Origin: Erythroxylum novogranatense
Lineage: Eukaryota; Streptophyta; Magnoliopsida; Malpighiales; Erythroxylaceae
Length of the DNA: 64,000 bases
Direction of reading: 5' to 3'
NCBI GenBank assembly: GCA_029891385.1
Contig: CM057232.1
Location: forward strand, 64,789,824 to 64,853,823
Shown in pieces: positions 1-9,749 of the stretch. A program made the translations under genes and the position numbers. The stretch's first letter is position 1. Each line of letters opens with the position of its first letter. The notes under the pieces are model-generated. The model made no database searches. It was not told where the DNA came from and saw nothing but the letters and a program-made list of their open reading frames with translations.

Positions 1-899
1 CATACGGGATCATATTCATGCGCATCCTCTCATCTTGTGTCTTAGGACACATAGATTTCGAGAGTGTTTTCCCATGAGTCATGAGAAGGTACCCTCTCTT
101 GGATTGTTCCATGCAAAACCTCTTTAGCATCTTGTCTAGGTACGTTGATTGTGAAAGACCAAGCAATCTTTTTGATCTATCCCTATAAATCTTTATCCCA
201 AGGATATAAGTTGCTTCACCAAGGTCTTTCATGGCAAATTATTTGGATAACCAAATCTTCACAGATTGTAGCATAGAGACATCGTTTCCTAGTAATAATA
301 TGTCATCTACATAGAGCACAAGGAATACGATTGCAGTCCCACTAACCTTCTTATACACACAGTGTTCATCCGAATTTTGTGAGAAACCAAAATCTTTGAT
401 GACCTCATCAAAATGGATATTTCAACTCCTAGATGCTTGTTTCAATCCATAGATGGATTTCTGAAGCTTGCATACCTTTTCGCCATCATAGAACATGAAG
501 CCCTCTGGTTATGTCATATACACATCCTCAGCTAGATTTCCATTTAGGAAAGTTGTCTTCACATCTATTTTCCATATCTCATAATCATAATGAGTGGCAA
601 TGGCTAGGAGTATCCTAATGGATTTAAGCATTGCTACTGGGCTGAAGGTCTCGTCATAGTCAATTCCTTGTCTTTGACGAAAACCTTTAGCCACAAGCCT
701 TGCTTTATAGGTAATCACATTACCATCCATGTCGGTTTTCTTTTTGAAAACCCATTTACACCCTATAGGTTTTATTCCTTCGGGTGCCTCAACCAAAGTC
801 CATACTTGGTTTTCATACATGGAATCCATTTCAGCTTTCATGGCATGAAGCCATTTCTCAGACTCTGAACTCTTCAGAACCTCTTCATAGGTGGTATGC
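1..899 (-). pseudogene. copia reverse transcriptase, 5' part, broken and cut by window edge
   Basis: Copia RT starts near 895 (YEEVLKSSESEKWLHAMKAE) and includes GCKWVFKKKTD, KARLVAKGF, and the FSPVA and IDVKTTFLNG blocks. A TAA at about 506 follows DVYMT, and a TGA near 425 replaces a Trp codon. The frame then continues through LVLYVDDILLLGND, whose YVDD catalytic box is at 302-313, and LGIKIYRDRS. RNase H would be off the left edge. Enzyme: RNA-dependent DNA polymerase of the virus-like particle. Confidence 0.93.
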
Positions 900-1774
900 T
901 CATTATCTTCTATGAGGAATATGTCATTCTGTTTATTCACGAGAAATTCATATCTCTCGGGAACAGAGTGTATCCTACGTGACCTACGAACTTCATGTGT
1001 TGTAGAAGGTTGAACTATTACTTCATCTGTATGAGTCACAGTTTCAGGTTCAGGCAGTTGATCTGCGTCTGTTCGAGCATCTTGAACTTCTTCAAGTTCA
1101 ATTTTGCTCCCACTGTCTTTTTGTAAAAGAAACTCTTTCTCTAAAAAGACAGCATGCTTTGAAACAAACACATTTTGTTCCTCAGAAAGGTAGAATTGAT
1201 ATCCCATTGTTTCTTTAGGATATCCTACAAACAAACACTTGTCAGACTTTGCATCAAGTTTATCTGACTGTATTCGCTTCACATAAGAAGGACAAACCCA
1301 AACTTTCAAATGAGTAAGATAGGGTCTTTTATTAGTCCACATCTCATATGGAGTAACATCAACTGTCTTTGATGGAACTCTGTTTAACAAATAAACAACT
1401 GTTTTGAGTGCATACCCCCAAAAGGATTTTGGTAACTTTGCAAAGCCCATCATCGATCGTACCATGTCTAACAAGGTTCGATTTCTCCTTTCAGCCACAC
1501 CATTATGTTGTGGTGTGAAAGGTGGAGTCCATTGAGATAAAATTCCATTATCTCTGAGATAATCTGAAAACTGTTGGTCTAAGTATTCTCCACCACGATC
1601 GGATCGTAATGTCTTAATACTTTTCCCAAGTTGGTTTTCTACTTCATTTCTGAATTGTTTAAACTTTTCAAATGCTTCAGATTTGTATCTCATCAGATAC
1701 AGGTACCCATATCGAGAATAATCATCGATAATGGTAATGAAGTAAAGACAACCACTTCTAGCATGGATGGACAT
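900..1774 (-). pseudogene. copia integrase core
   Basis: The frame from 1774 carries the rve-type catalytic core: an IIDDYSRYGYLYL segment, the second acidic motif LRSDRGGEYL, and the third-acid region HNGVAERRNRTLLDM. The first acid lies in HSDVCGPM just upstream, across the stop at about 1818. The C-terminal part (LFVGYP... to SRRIHSVPERY) is typical of copia integrase tails. This 421-codon open stretch, which also covers the start of RT, is the longest left in the element. Confidence 0.92.
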
Positions 1775-2479
1775 CGGACCACATACATCTGAATGTATTA
1801 GGTCTAATACTCCAGTCGCTCATTCACCCTTTTCCTTAAAGGGTAACTTAGTCATCTTGCCTAATAAGCAAGATTCACATGTTTCATATGATTCATAATC
1901 AAATGACCCTAAACTACCATTCTTATGGAGCTTAGCTATGCATCTCTCATTTATATGGCCAAGGCGACAATGCCATAAGTAAGTTGATTTCAAATTATCC
2001 CGTTTACGTCTTTTCGTGTTATTGACATTCATAATTGGATGTGACATATCTAATATGTAAATTCCATTGCATAATGTACCAGTACCATAAAGCATTCCAT
2101 TCAAACTAATAGAACAACCATTGTTACTAAAAGTCAAATGGAAACCAGCTCTACTTAAACAAAAAACAGACAATATGTTCTTTGTTAAAACAGGTACAAA
2201 ATAGCATTCATCCAGTTTAATTACAAGCCAACTGGGGAGTGACAGAAAATAAGTGCCTATGGCTAATGCAGCAACTCTTGCTCCATTTCCTACACGCAGG
2301 TCTAGTTCTCCCTTCATGAGTTGTCTACTGTCCCTGAGGCCCTGCATATCATTGCATATGTGTGAGCCACAACTGGTATCTAATACCTATATGTTATGAT
2401 CAGAAATAGTATTAACCTTAATGAAAAACATACCTGAAGGAGCTAAGGCATCTGATGCCTTCTTCTGCTTCAAGGATTC
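1775..2479 (-). pseudogene. copia protease and GAG-pre-integrase region, broken
   Basis: The translation contains VLDTSCGSHICND, corresponding to the aspartic protease active site (normally D-[ST]-G). The glycine after DT appears replaced by Ser, and a stop lies just before it. Downstream is the protease body (VGNGARVAALAIGTY) and the zinc-type GAG-pre-integrase motif with LWHCRLGH and CESCLLGKM spacing. A TGA near 1818 separates it from the integrase frame. The expected role is polyprotein cleavage. Confidence 0.88.
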
Positions 2480-3271
2480 TAGATAGACTTTACAGTTTCG
2501 CCTCTAGTGGCCAATCTTGCCACAATGGAAGCAAGTTCCTTTTGGCGCAGTTATTTTGGTTTTCTTTTTGGCTGCACTTCCTTTTGGTTTCTTAGACTTT
2601 TTATTCTTTAGATTCTTTTTCTTTGAACCAGAAGAAGAAGAGTCCACCACAAGCACTTGCTTGCTATCCTTCTTGATAGATTGCTCTGCTGTCCTGAGCA
2701 AATTGATCAATTCAGGGATTATCGTGGATATTTGGTTCATCCGATAGTTTAACACAAACTGTGAATAACTATCAGAAAATCCAACTAGAATTAAGTCAAC
2801 ACTTAATTCATAATCCATAACAAAACCTAAGATAACCAATCTCTCAATATACCCATTCATCTTTAGTGCATACTGCACTGCAGATGACCCCGGAGTCATC
2901 TTAGTCGTGAAGAGCAGCCTTGAGGTCTCGAACCTTTCAGACCGAGCTTACTCATCGAAAAGCTCTCTAAGATGAAACACTATGGTATTAGCATCCATAG
3001 ACTCATGCTGCTTCTGCAACTCTGGTGACATAGAGGCGAACATAATACAGGTAGCCATGTCACTATCTTTAAGATGCTTACGATATGCTTTCTGATCCTT
3101 ATCAGAAGCATCAACAGCAGGTGGATCAGGAAGTGGAACATCGAGGACACAACTTAACTCCTCAGATCTGAGAACAATTCTCAGATTTCTCAGCCAATCA
3201 AGAAAATTGGGTCCAGTCAATTTATTAGACTCCATAAGTGAGCGCAAATTCACACTAGAAGAGATCTTCAA
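2480..3271 (-). pseudogene. copia gag (capsid/nucleocapsid), broken
   Basis: The capsid part starts at the Met at 3271 (MKISSSVNLRSLMESN...) and has the copia pattern of a LTGPNF.DW motif followed by a helical gag domain. The frame is interrupted by a stop near 2947 and continues from 2899 to a lysine/serine-rich tail. It ends in a CCHC zinc knuckle beginning CFHCGKIGH near 2504-2540, in which the next codon is a stop (TAG, probably from TGG). In an intact element this protein forms the cytoplasmic virus-like particle. It cannot be made full length here. Confidence 0.9.
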
Positions 3272-3433
3272 TAACCTAAAGGGAAAGAGAGAAAAATGTT
3301 AGAATAGTAATATATGCATGATCATAAGGACTTGCATGACATACATATGGCTCCCATTAGTTTCAAAGAATCCAAAACCCTCACTACGAATCCAAGAAAC
3401 ATTATGACAAAGTGTCCTAGTGGGTCGATATCT

Positions 3434-3611
3434 GACATTACTAAGGATGACCTTGGGTTTACCCAACAAGCCACCTTAGGTCAATCGGTAGGTATCAGTC
3501 ATACCAATTGCATCTATTATCCGACATTGCTAAGAATGACCTTGGGTTTACCTAACAAGCCACCTTAGGTCAATCGGCAGGTATCGGGCATACCAATTGC
3601 ATCTAGATGCA
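3434..3611. repeat. 89-bp direct tandem duplication in copia leader
   Basis: The units 3434-3522 and 3523-3611 both start GACATT, share the core GACCTTGGGTTTACC, and end with ATACCAATTGCATCTA-like text. They differ at only a few positions. A shorter two-unit repeat built on ATCAACTCTTGATG follows at about 3626-3690. Confidence 0.85.
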
Positions 3612-4040
3612 ACTATCATCTAGTGCTATCAACTCTTGATGTATGCACACACATTGGGTTATCAACTCTTGATGCATGTACATCTGATGTACACTACCCA
3701 ATTTCACCTCTGTCTACGTTAACCTTGAGTTTACTCAACAAATCAACGCTTCTAGTGAAAACCAACCCATTAATCCGAAAATCTTATTTCCATGGTTCGA
3801 ACATATCCGTATAGAGTGAGTTTGGGTTTACCCAATAACCTGAACTCTATAAGAACTCTGGTTCTCCCCATATTAATGGAAGACGTTAGTTTTCATATCA
3901 TGTGTGAGGGATTTCAAACTCTGGTCTCATATAAGCTGTAGGATTATAGTCACAATGACTATATGGAATGATTGAGGGCATTTCATCAATCACATTGAAT
4001 CTATCCCTATAATCATCCATCATCCGACCTATGCATGTGT

Positions 4041-4204
4041 AAGTCGACTTGCCTGAGAATGCAAGTCGACTTGTGCATGTGTAAGTCGACTTACCTGAGA
4101 ATGCAAGTCGACTTAGACTACTGTGCACGAGCAAGTCGACTTATGCATGTGTAAGTCGACTTACCTGCAAATACAAGTCGACTTGTGCATGTGTAAGTCG
4201 ACTT
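4041..4204. repeat. Eight copies of the palindrome AAGTCGACTT at 20-28 bp spacing
   Basis: Exact AAGTCGACTT palindromes start at 4041, 4063, 4083, 4105, 4133, 4153, 4175 and 4195. The intervals are 22, 20, 22, 28, 20, 22 and 20. They can be read as four pairs with pair starts 42, 50 and 42 bp apart, close to 4-5 helical turns. Spacers alternate between GTGCATGTGT-like and CCTGAGAATGC-like text. The block lies in the transcribed leader between PBS and gag. Confidence 0.95.
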
Positions 4205-5316
4205 ATATTTAGAATTGCTCTCTAATCGGCTAAATTTCTCAATCCGTGCAGTTCAAATTCACAATACCAAGTGTAATATGCTTTACTTTGATGTACCAAT
4301 GAAACACTTTCATTGTATCATGCTTACCAAGTATAATCATACTATACATGAAAAACTTGAAATGGATTAATACACTATTAATCTCTTAGATTTCCAAATA
4401 ATTTTACGAATACCAAATAATCTTCCTAAGTATCTCTAAGTAGTCTACACTTTATCAAGACTACTTCGGCACTAGTCACAAAATTGGTGACGGTCAAAAC
4501 AATCAAGACAAGGAAATATACTAACGAGACGCTAATGAGACACATTTGACATTCGAAAATTTTTGGAAACCCAATTTCAAGAAAATCAGTTTGGCAAGCA
4601 TATAACATCAATGTAACATATTTTTAATCGCATTAAAATTGATCCAAGGCATTGGAACCCAAAAATACATAATCAATCATTCCAAACAAAACAGTTCCAA
4701 CAAGTTTCTCAAAACTGCCACGCTCTGTCTTTTGCTTGGAAAAATCATTGAAAAAATTTCAATAAATTCTGAGAAAATTACAGAGGTTACAAAATGTTCA
4801 CAAAATGCTCCATGAAGTTTTACAGGATTTATTTCCAACAAAAACTCATCCAACCTCAGCAACCAAGACAATGCTGAATCTGTCTTCCTCAACACGGATA
4901 TTCCCAGCAACACACAATAAATTCTCAAATAAATAGTAAATCACCTCGAAAACATTTTTCCATCCTCATAGACATTTATAAACATCTTAGAGACATGTAG
5001 GTGAAAGAAAATACGAAAAATAAATTTTCTAAATTTTTTTCTCGAATTTACAAGCATGCCTATTCAAGGAATGTGCACAAACACAACAACCAGAACATTA
5101 GGGAAATAATTAGGAAAACCATATCAAATCACATTGATAAATTCTTTCCTTCCACAGACATATTCAGCAACATCTTATGAGAAATTCTGGGCAAGAAATT
5201 TTTGAAAACAAGATTGCTACACTGATTTCGAATTTAACATAGTCAACATGCACAATGTTCACAAGTAATAGACAGCATCAACCTAGTCATGCTTTCTTCT
5301 TTATATACGACACAAG

Positions 5317-5330
5317 TGGCTCTGATACCA
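5317..5330 (-). other. Primer binding site, initiator Met-tRNA type
   Basis: The plus-strand text TGGCTCTGATACCA reads TGGTATCAGAGCCA on the minus strand, the usual plant copia primer site complementary to the 3' end of initiator methionine tRNA. It is one base internal to the LTR end at 5332, which fixes both the element's orientation and its LTR boundary. Confidence 0.95.
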
Positions 5331-5780
5331 CTGTAGGAAAATCCTGGTGTGTGTATCACATACACACGGTGCGGAAAAAAAAATTTTTTTATTTCGGGAC
5401 CTTCCCGAAAGCCAGGATCCATGTGTCTATACAACAAAGTCAAACCATAACGACCAAAGGAGACCATCTCTAACGGTATCCACGCAGAGGTCAGAAAATC
5501 TAATCGGGGAAAACCCTTTGACCCGGGAATAGCTAGAACAAAGTGAAGACTGCTAGATCTTACCTTGTTCTTGGAGAGCTTGGTGAAGAAGCTTGAAGAA
5601 GCTTGGAGAAGAAGAAGATGAAGCCTTGATGAAAGATGAAGAAGAGATGAGTAATTAGGATTTTGAAACCCTTTCAAAAACCCACGAAGATCACTCTTTC
5701 ATTTCTCTACATAAGCCATTTGTCTTTAACTCTTTAAAGACATTAAATGCTAATGGTGGTGGCTTGTTCCACGTTAGCCT

Positions 5781-5905
5781 TTATATATATATATATATAT
5801 ATAAAGTTAAGATGATAAGGCTTCTCCTCCTCTTTCCACGTTAACCACATATATATATATATATATATATTAATTAATTAATTAATAAGATATATATATA
5901 TATAG
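5781..5905. repeat. (TA)n and (TTAA)n microsatellites inside copia LTR
   Basis: Two TA runs of about 22 bp lie at 5782-5803 and 5849-5870. The second passes into TTAA repeats and a third TA run ends near 5905. They fall in the middle of the LTR. They could include a TATA box on the minus strand, but nothing distinguishes a promoter from a simple microsatellite. Confidence 0.85.
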
Positions 5906-7114
5906 ATGTTGAAGTGGTCCAGTCACACTGGGGTCGGTCCTACCGGGTCCCGGTATGGAAAAAACACCGAAGACCTGTTTCAGCAATATCGATGTCGCGA
6001 TCTCATCAGGACATATCCCAATCTCATCGGGATCCATTTAGTCCTATTACTCTCCATATATTGGATCTCTATCCAAAACTATTTTCCGAATTCTCCGAGC
6101 CACTCTTATGCGTATGACCCATTAGGTTCCCGGTTATGTTGGTCACTTAGATTAACACTTAATCCAAACAAGTCATGAGCGGTATCTAGCAACACATCAT
6201 GACCCCCAATTGATCGGAAAGTAATTGGTTTGACGAATGAACCTATGTTCATCACGAACCTTTCCATAGACAATTATTGTGCAATTCGTCCTTTCACCAT
6301 GCTATACCCCACTTGGTTATGAGTATGGGCAAAGTGTCAACTCTTACTAGACTGACTACGTCAAATCTAATCCAAGTGATATCAGTTCTCATCCTGGGAC
6401 TCACCACTTTATATGTCATTGAAGACACTCTTCATGACATATTAACTCCGGCCAGAGATTTCCAAGTAATGACCCTGACAAGAGGCCATGGGTATCATCT
6501 TCTGCTATCACAGAAGTGATGAATCCTTTATTGGCTACTCAATCACCTTCGAATACCTCAAGCTGTACCCAATCACCATCCTATGAGCGACTTGTGTAAG
6601 GCAACAAGGAATGGAGTCAAAGCACAGAATCAGTATCCAAGATATCCTTGAGCACCTCAAGTCTAAGAATATTTGCACCATTGCTATGATGAGATTATCA
6701 CTGACATTAGAATAGGACATCCATGTGATGATCTCATAGCAGGTCATCCAATATACTTACTACCTCTAGTAAGCATTCACATCTAAACCCTAAATATCTC
6801 ATATTTACAGTTTCTGAGATCCACTGCTTGATCAAATCAAGGAGCTTGAGATGTGCTAGTCTCTCCGGATTAACGATGTCCAGTTTTAGTAATCCTATGA
6901 CTAGGGATAATTTAGATACTGACATAGTTGCACATGATAGGAATCTCAGTAGTATGATCACATCATAATTTCCTTCATGCTATGTTATATATCATGGACT
7001 TCATTAATTTGCTTATAGATCAATATCCATTCATAAACAATGAACATCAAATTAATGAAATATGCCTTTCTTTATTTATTCATAAAGTATATACACAACT
7101 TTGTACAAAACACG

Positions 7115-7134
7115 CTAAAGGCGATTGCCTTTAG
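7115..7134. repeat. Perfect 8-bp stem, 4-nt loop hairpin near LTR outer end
   Basis: CTAAAGGC (7115-7122) and GCCTTTAG (7127-7134) are perfect reverse complements separated by GATT. The hairpin lies 15 bp from the terminal CA of the LTR, so it would sit at the start of U3 on the element's strand, where integrase binds. Confidence 0.8.
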
Positions 7135-7149
7135 GGCACTACTCTAACA

Positions 7150-7920
7150 AAGTGGTCATTAGATTCCTCAAGAAATATATTTTTACCAGGTTTGGCACTC
7201 CTCGGGCCATTATCAGTGATAGGGGAAGTCATTTTGTCAACAGCTCCTTTGCCAACCTTTTGAAGAACTATGGGGTATACCACAAGTTAGCATTGGCCTA
7301 CCATCCTCAGTCTAATGGGCAAGCTGAAATTTGAAATATGGAGATTAAGAGCATCTTGGAGAAAACAATAAATACTTCAAGAAAAGATTGGTCTTTGAAA
7401 TTAGATGATGCTCTCTGGGCCTATAGAACAGCGTACAAGACTCCAATTGGGACTACTCCATTCAGACTAGTGTATGGGAAGTCGTGCCACCTTCTGGTTG
7501 AGTTAGAACATAAAGCATACTAGGCTATTCAGAAGCTTAATTTGGACTTCAAGGCAGCTAGAGAAAGGCATTTGCTTCAGTTGAATGAGTTGAAGGAGCT
7601 TCGCTTGGATGCTTATGAGAATGCCCGACTCTACATGGAAAAAACGAAGAGATGGCATGATCAACATATTCTTCAAAGAGAGTTCAAGGAAGGAGATTTG
7701 ATCTTGTTATTTAATTTTTGACTCAAGCTATTTCCCAGAAAGTTGAAGTCGAGGTGGTCGGGACCGTTCAAAATTGTTAAGGTTTATACTCATGGTGCGG
7801 TAGAAGTTGAGGATCCCAAAACTGGAGTATTTAAGGTTAATGGGCAAAGGTTAAAGCCTTATGTGGCTGGATTTCCAATGGAAACAGGGATCACTCAATC
7901 CCTCTCTAACGCCGACCCTT
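7150..7920 (+). pseudogene. Athila-like integrase, C-terminal two thirds
   Basis: The translation begins mid-domain with VVIRFLKKYIFTRFGTPRA, then the second catalytic acid in IISDRGSHF and the glutamate in HPQSNGQAE, about 34 residues apart, as in DDE integrases. It continues with the [17 protein letters not shown] motif, the [10 protein letters not shown] zinc-to-tail region and [11 protein letters not shown] near the C-terminus. Stops after AEI (about 7334), after HKAY (about 7521) and in FNF (about 7721) kill it. The first catalytic Asp is on the other side of the copia insertion. Confidence 0.93.
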
Positions 7921-9734
7921 AAGCAACCATTTGGACAGGTCAAGCTAAGGACTTTAAATTAGCACTTCTTGGGAGGCAACCTAAGTGTCACACTTCATTA
8001 TTTTGTTTTATTTTTATTATTTTTTAATGTTTTTCTGTACCTTAAATTCACGTTCCTCTTTGTGTTATTTGCAGGAAATTGGACCTTACAAGTGATTTTT
8101 GATGGGAAGAATTACACTTTTGAAGAAAATGATCCAACTCATTACAGGGACGTTCTTTGTGCCTTTTACTCATGTCTTAGCATATTGTTGAATTTGTGGT
8201 ATTTGAGTATCATCTGCAGCAATTTCTTAATTCGTATGCATCATTGTCGACATTCTTTTGTCCTTAACTATGCATATTCATGCTTACTTACCTACTTCAA
8301 AATACGCCTGCGCATCTTGACATTAAGGACAATGTCCTATCTAAGTTTGGGGGTGGGGGGGGGGGGGGGTGAGCATTAAAACAAAAAACAAAAAAATTTT
8401 CAAAACCAAAAACACATTGTTGCATTTTTCCATTTTTTTCTTTCTTTTCTTTTCTTTGCATTAAAAAAACATAAAACAAAGCTTGGAAAATTGAGAATTG
8501 TTTGGGACCTAATTGGGTTTACCTTTAGAAGGTTTGTCGATAGATTGTTCAGGATTAGTGCTCGGTTTTCAATTGTTTAATCTTACTCATATTCTTTGAT
8601 TTGAGTTTTTCCATCCATTTTATTTGAGTTTTGATTATCCAATAAATTTTTAGGCAAGTTGGAACCTAGTGAGATCTCGCCAATCCTAGAACAAGTTCTC
8701 TGGGCCTATCGAGGCAAAATGTAAGCACAAATTTGATAAGGAAATGATTAAAGCATTTTCTTTGAATTATAAACCACAATCCAATTTTGGCTTTAAAAAA
8801 CAAAAAAACCCTATATTCCCTTTGGAGCCAAGTTGATCCTAACTAAAATTTCTATTTCTTTGGCACCCTCATTTAACCAAGCCATAAGCCAAGCATTCCA
8901 TACCTTTCATGTAGAAATGATTATTTAGGAGTAGGTTATATGGGGGTTGAAAAAAAATAAAAAAAATGAATACAAAAAAAGGAACAAAAGAAAAAAAAAC
9001 AAAGTGCAAGCAAGTGAGGATCTTGCAAGTTATTGCTCCTAGTATACAAGAAACTGAGTTTGGGAGAAAGTCAAATTTTTGGAACTTAGGAATTCGTTGA
9101 AATTGAGTTAAGTCTTGTAATTGCTACCGTTGTTATGTTCAAATTTTGTCTCAGTAAATGATGCTGTTAGTTCCCTAAAAAAATATAATAATCTTTCTTC
9201 CTTGTTTCCACGGTTGTACTTGCTCATTAAAAAAGAAAAAAGAAGAAAAAAAGAGGTCTCTTACATTCTCCTATTTCTTGAATAATTGTTTCCATTTCAT
9301 TTGAGCTTTTATTTTCCTTTTCTTTGGTCTAGTTAAGTTTAAACCCCAACGACCCCATTACAACCCTAATAAGACCTTTTGATCCTTTGAGAAGGAATGC
9401 TAAAAATTAGTGGAGATGGGATGGAGAATTTTTGCCTATGGGATTGGTTAATTTGATAATATCTTTAGAGTCTCTTGGGTTGTAAATTGCCTTTAAGTTT
9501 ATTCGGCTTTTCTCTACTCTTATGAGTTGGTTCGTTTCTAATTAGACTCGAATCAAGGAGTGTGCGCTTGAGCGATCGTTGGTATCCTTGCACTATGAAG
9601 ATGGGTATGGTTTGATAAGTGGCTAAAGGTAAATTTTAATTGGTTACTGCAATTCTGAAAATTCCAATTGTTGAGTGCTTCTTAATTTGTTTTAAATAGT
9701 TTTCTTGATTTTGCTTGGGGACAAGCAAAAGGTT
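7921..9734 (+). other. Athila-like 3' non-coding region between pol and LTR
   Basis: It opens with CTTGGGAGGCAACCTAAGTG, a conserved post-pol motif of this gypsy group. Near 8322 it contains TTAAGGACAATGTCC followed by TTTGGGGGTG and a run of 15 G (8355-8369). The remaining text is AT-rich with A-rich and T-rich tracts and no supported gene. An env-like ORF would be expected here in full-length relatives, but I see none. Confidence 0.7.
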
Positions 9735-9749
9735 GAGTTTGGGGGTATT
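9735..9749 (+). other. Polypurine tract of Athila-like element
   Basis: GAGTTTGGGGGTA follows GGGGACAAGCAAAAGG and directly precedes the presumed LTR start TGTTTAGTCC at 9750. This is the usual plus-strand primer position. Confidence 0.7.

Larger units (their letters stand above)
3272..5316 (-). other. Long untranslated leader of the copia element
   Basis: About 2 kb separates the PBS from the first gag methionine, which is long for a copia element. I see no convincing coding sequence. It contains two tandem-repeat regions: an 89-bp duplication at 3434-3611, and a cluster of eight identical 10-bp palindromes at 4041-4204. The rest is AT-rich unique-looking sequence. Confidence 0.75.
1..7149 (-). 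mobile_element. Ty1/copia LTR retrotransposon (Tork/Angela-like), 5' LTR plus interior, cut by left window edge
   Basis: Read on the minus strand the order is 5' LTR (7149 to 5332), initiator-Met PBS, a 2-kb leader, gag, protease, integrase and reverse transcriptase, which is copia order. The 3' LTR must lie beyond position 1. The element sits inside the integrase of a plus-strand Athila-like gypsy element, whose coding sequence resumes in frame-like fashion at 7150. The first five bases after the LTR, AAGTG (7150-7154), should recur at the unseen left edge as the target duplication. The lineage is assigned from gag and polymerase style only and is less certain than the copia call. Confidence 0.93.
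5332..7149 (-). repeat. 5' LTR of the minus-strand copia element (1818 bp)
   Basis: On the plus strand the LTR starts TGTAGGAAAATCC and ends CTCTAACA, giving TGTTAGAG...CCTACA on the element's own strand, with the normal TG...CA ends. One base separates it from the PBS at 5317-5330. The length is at the long end for copia LTRs. It holds AT-dinucleotide runs (5782-5803 and 5849-5870) and a short perfect hairpin 15 bp from its outer end. No second LTR is in the window, so identity and age cannot be judged. Confidence 0.92.

Noticed and set aside
2517..2747. 76-codon plus-strand frame rich in Phe and Leu
   Set aside because: Antisense shadow of the lysine-rich gag tail on the minus strand.
4041..4204. 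Palindrome cluster considered as a CRISPR-like array
   Set aside because: The repeat is only 10 bp, spacers repeat too, and the block is inside a copia leader in eukaryotic DNA.
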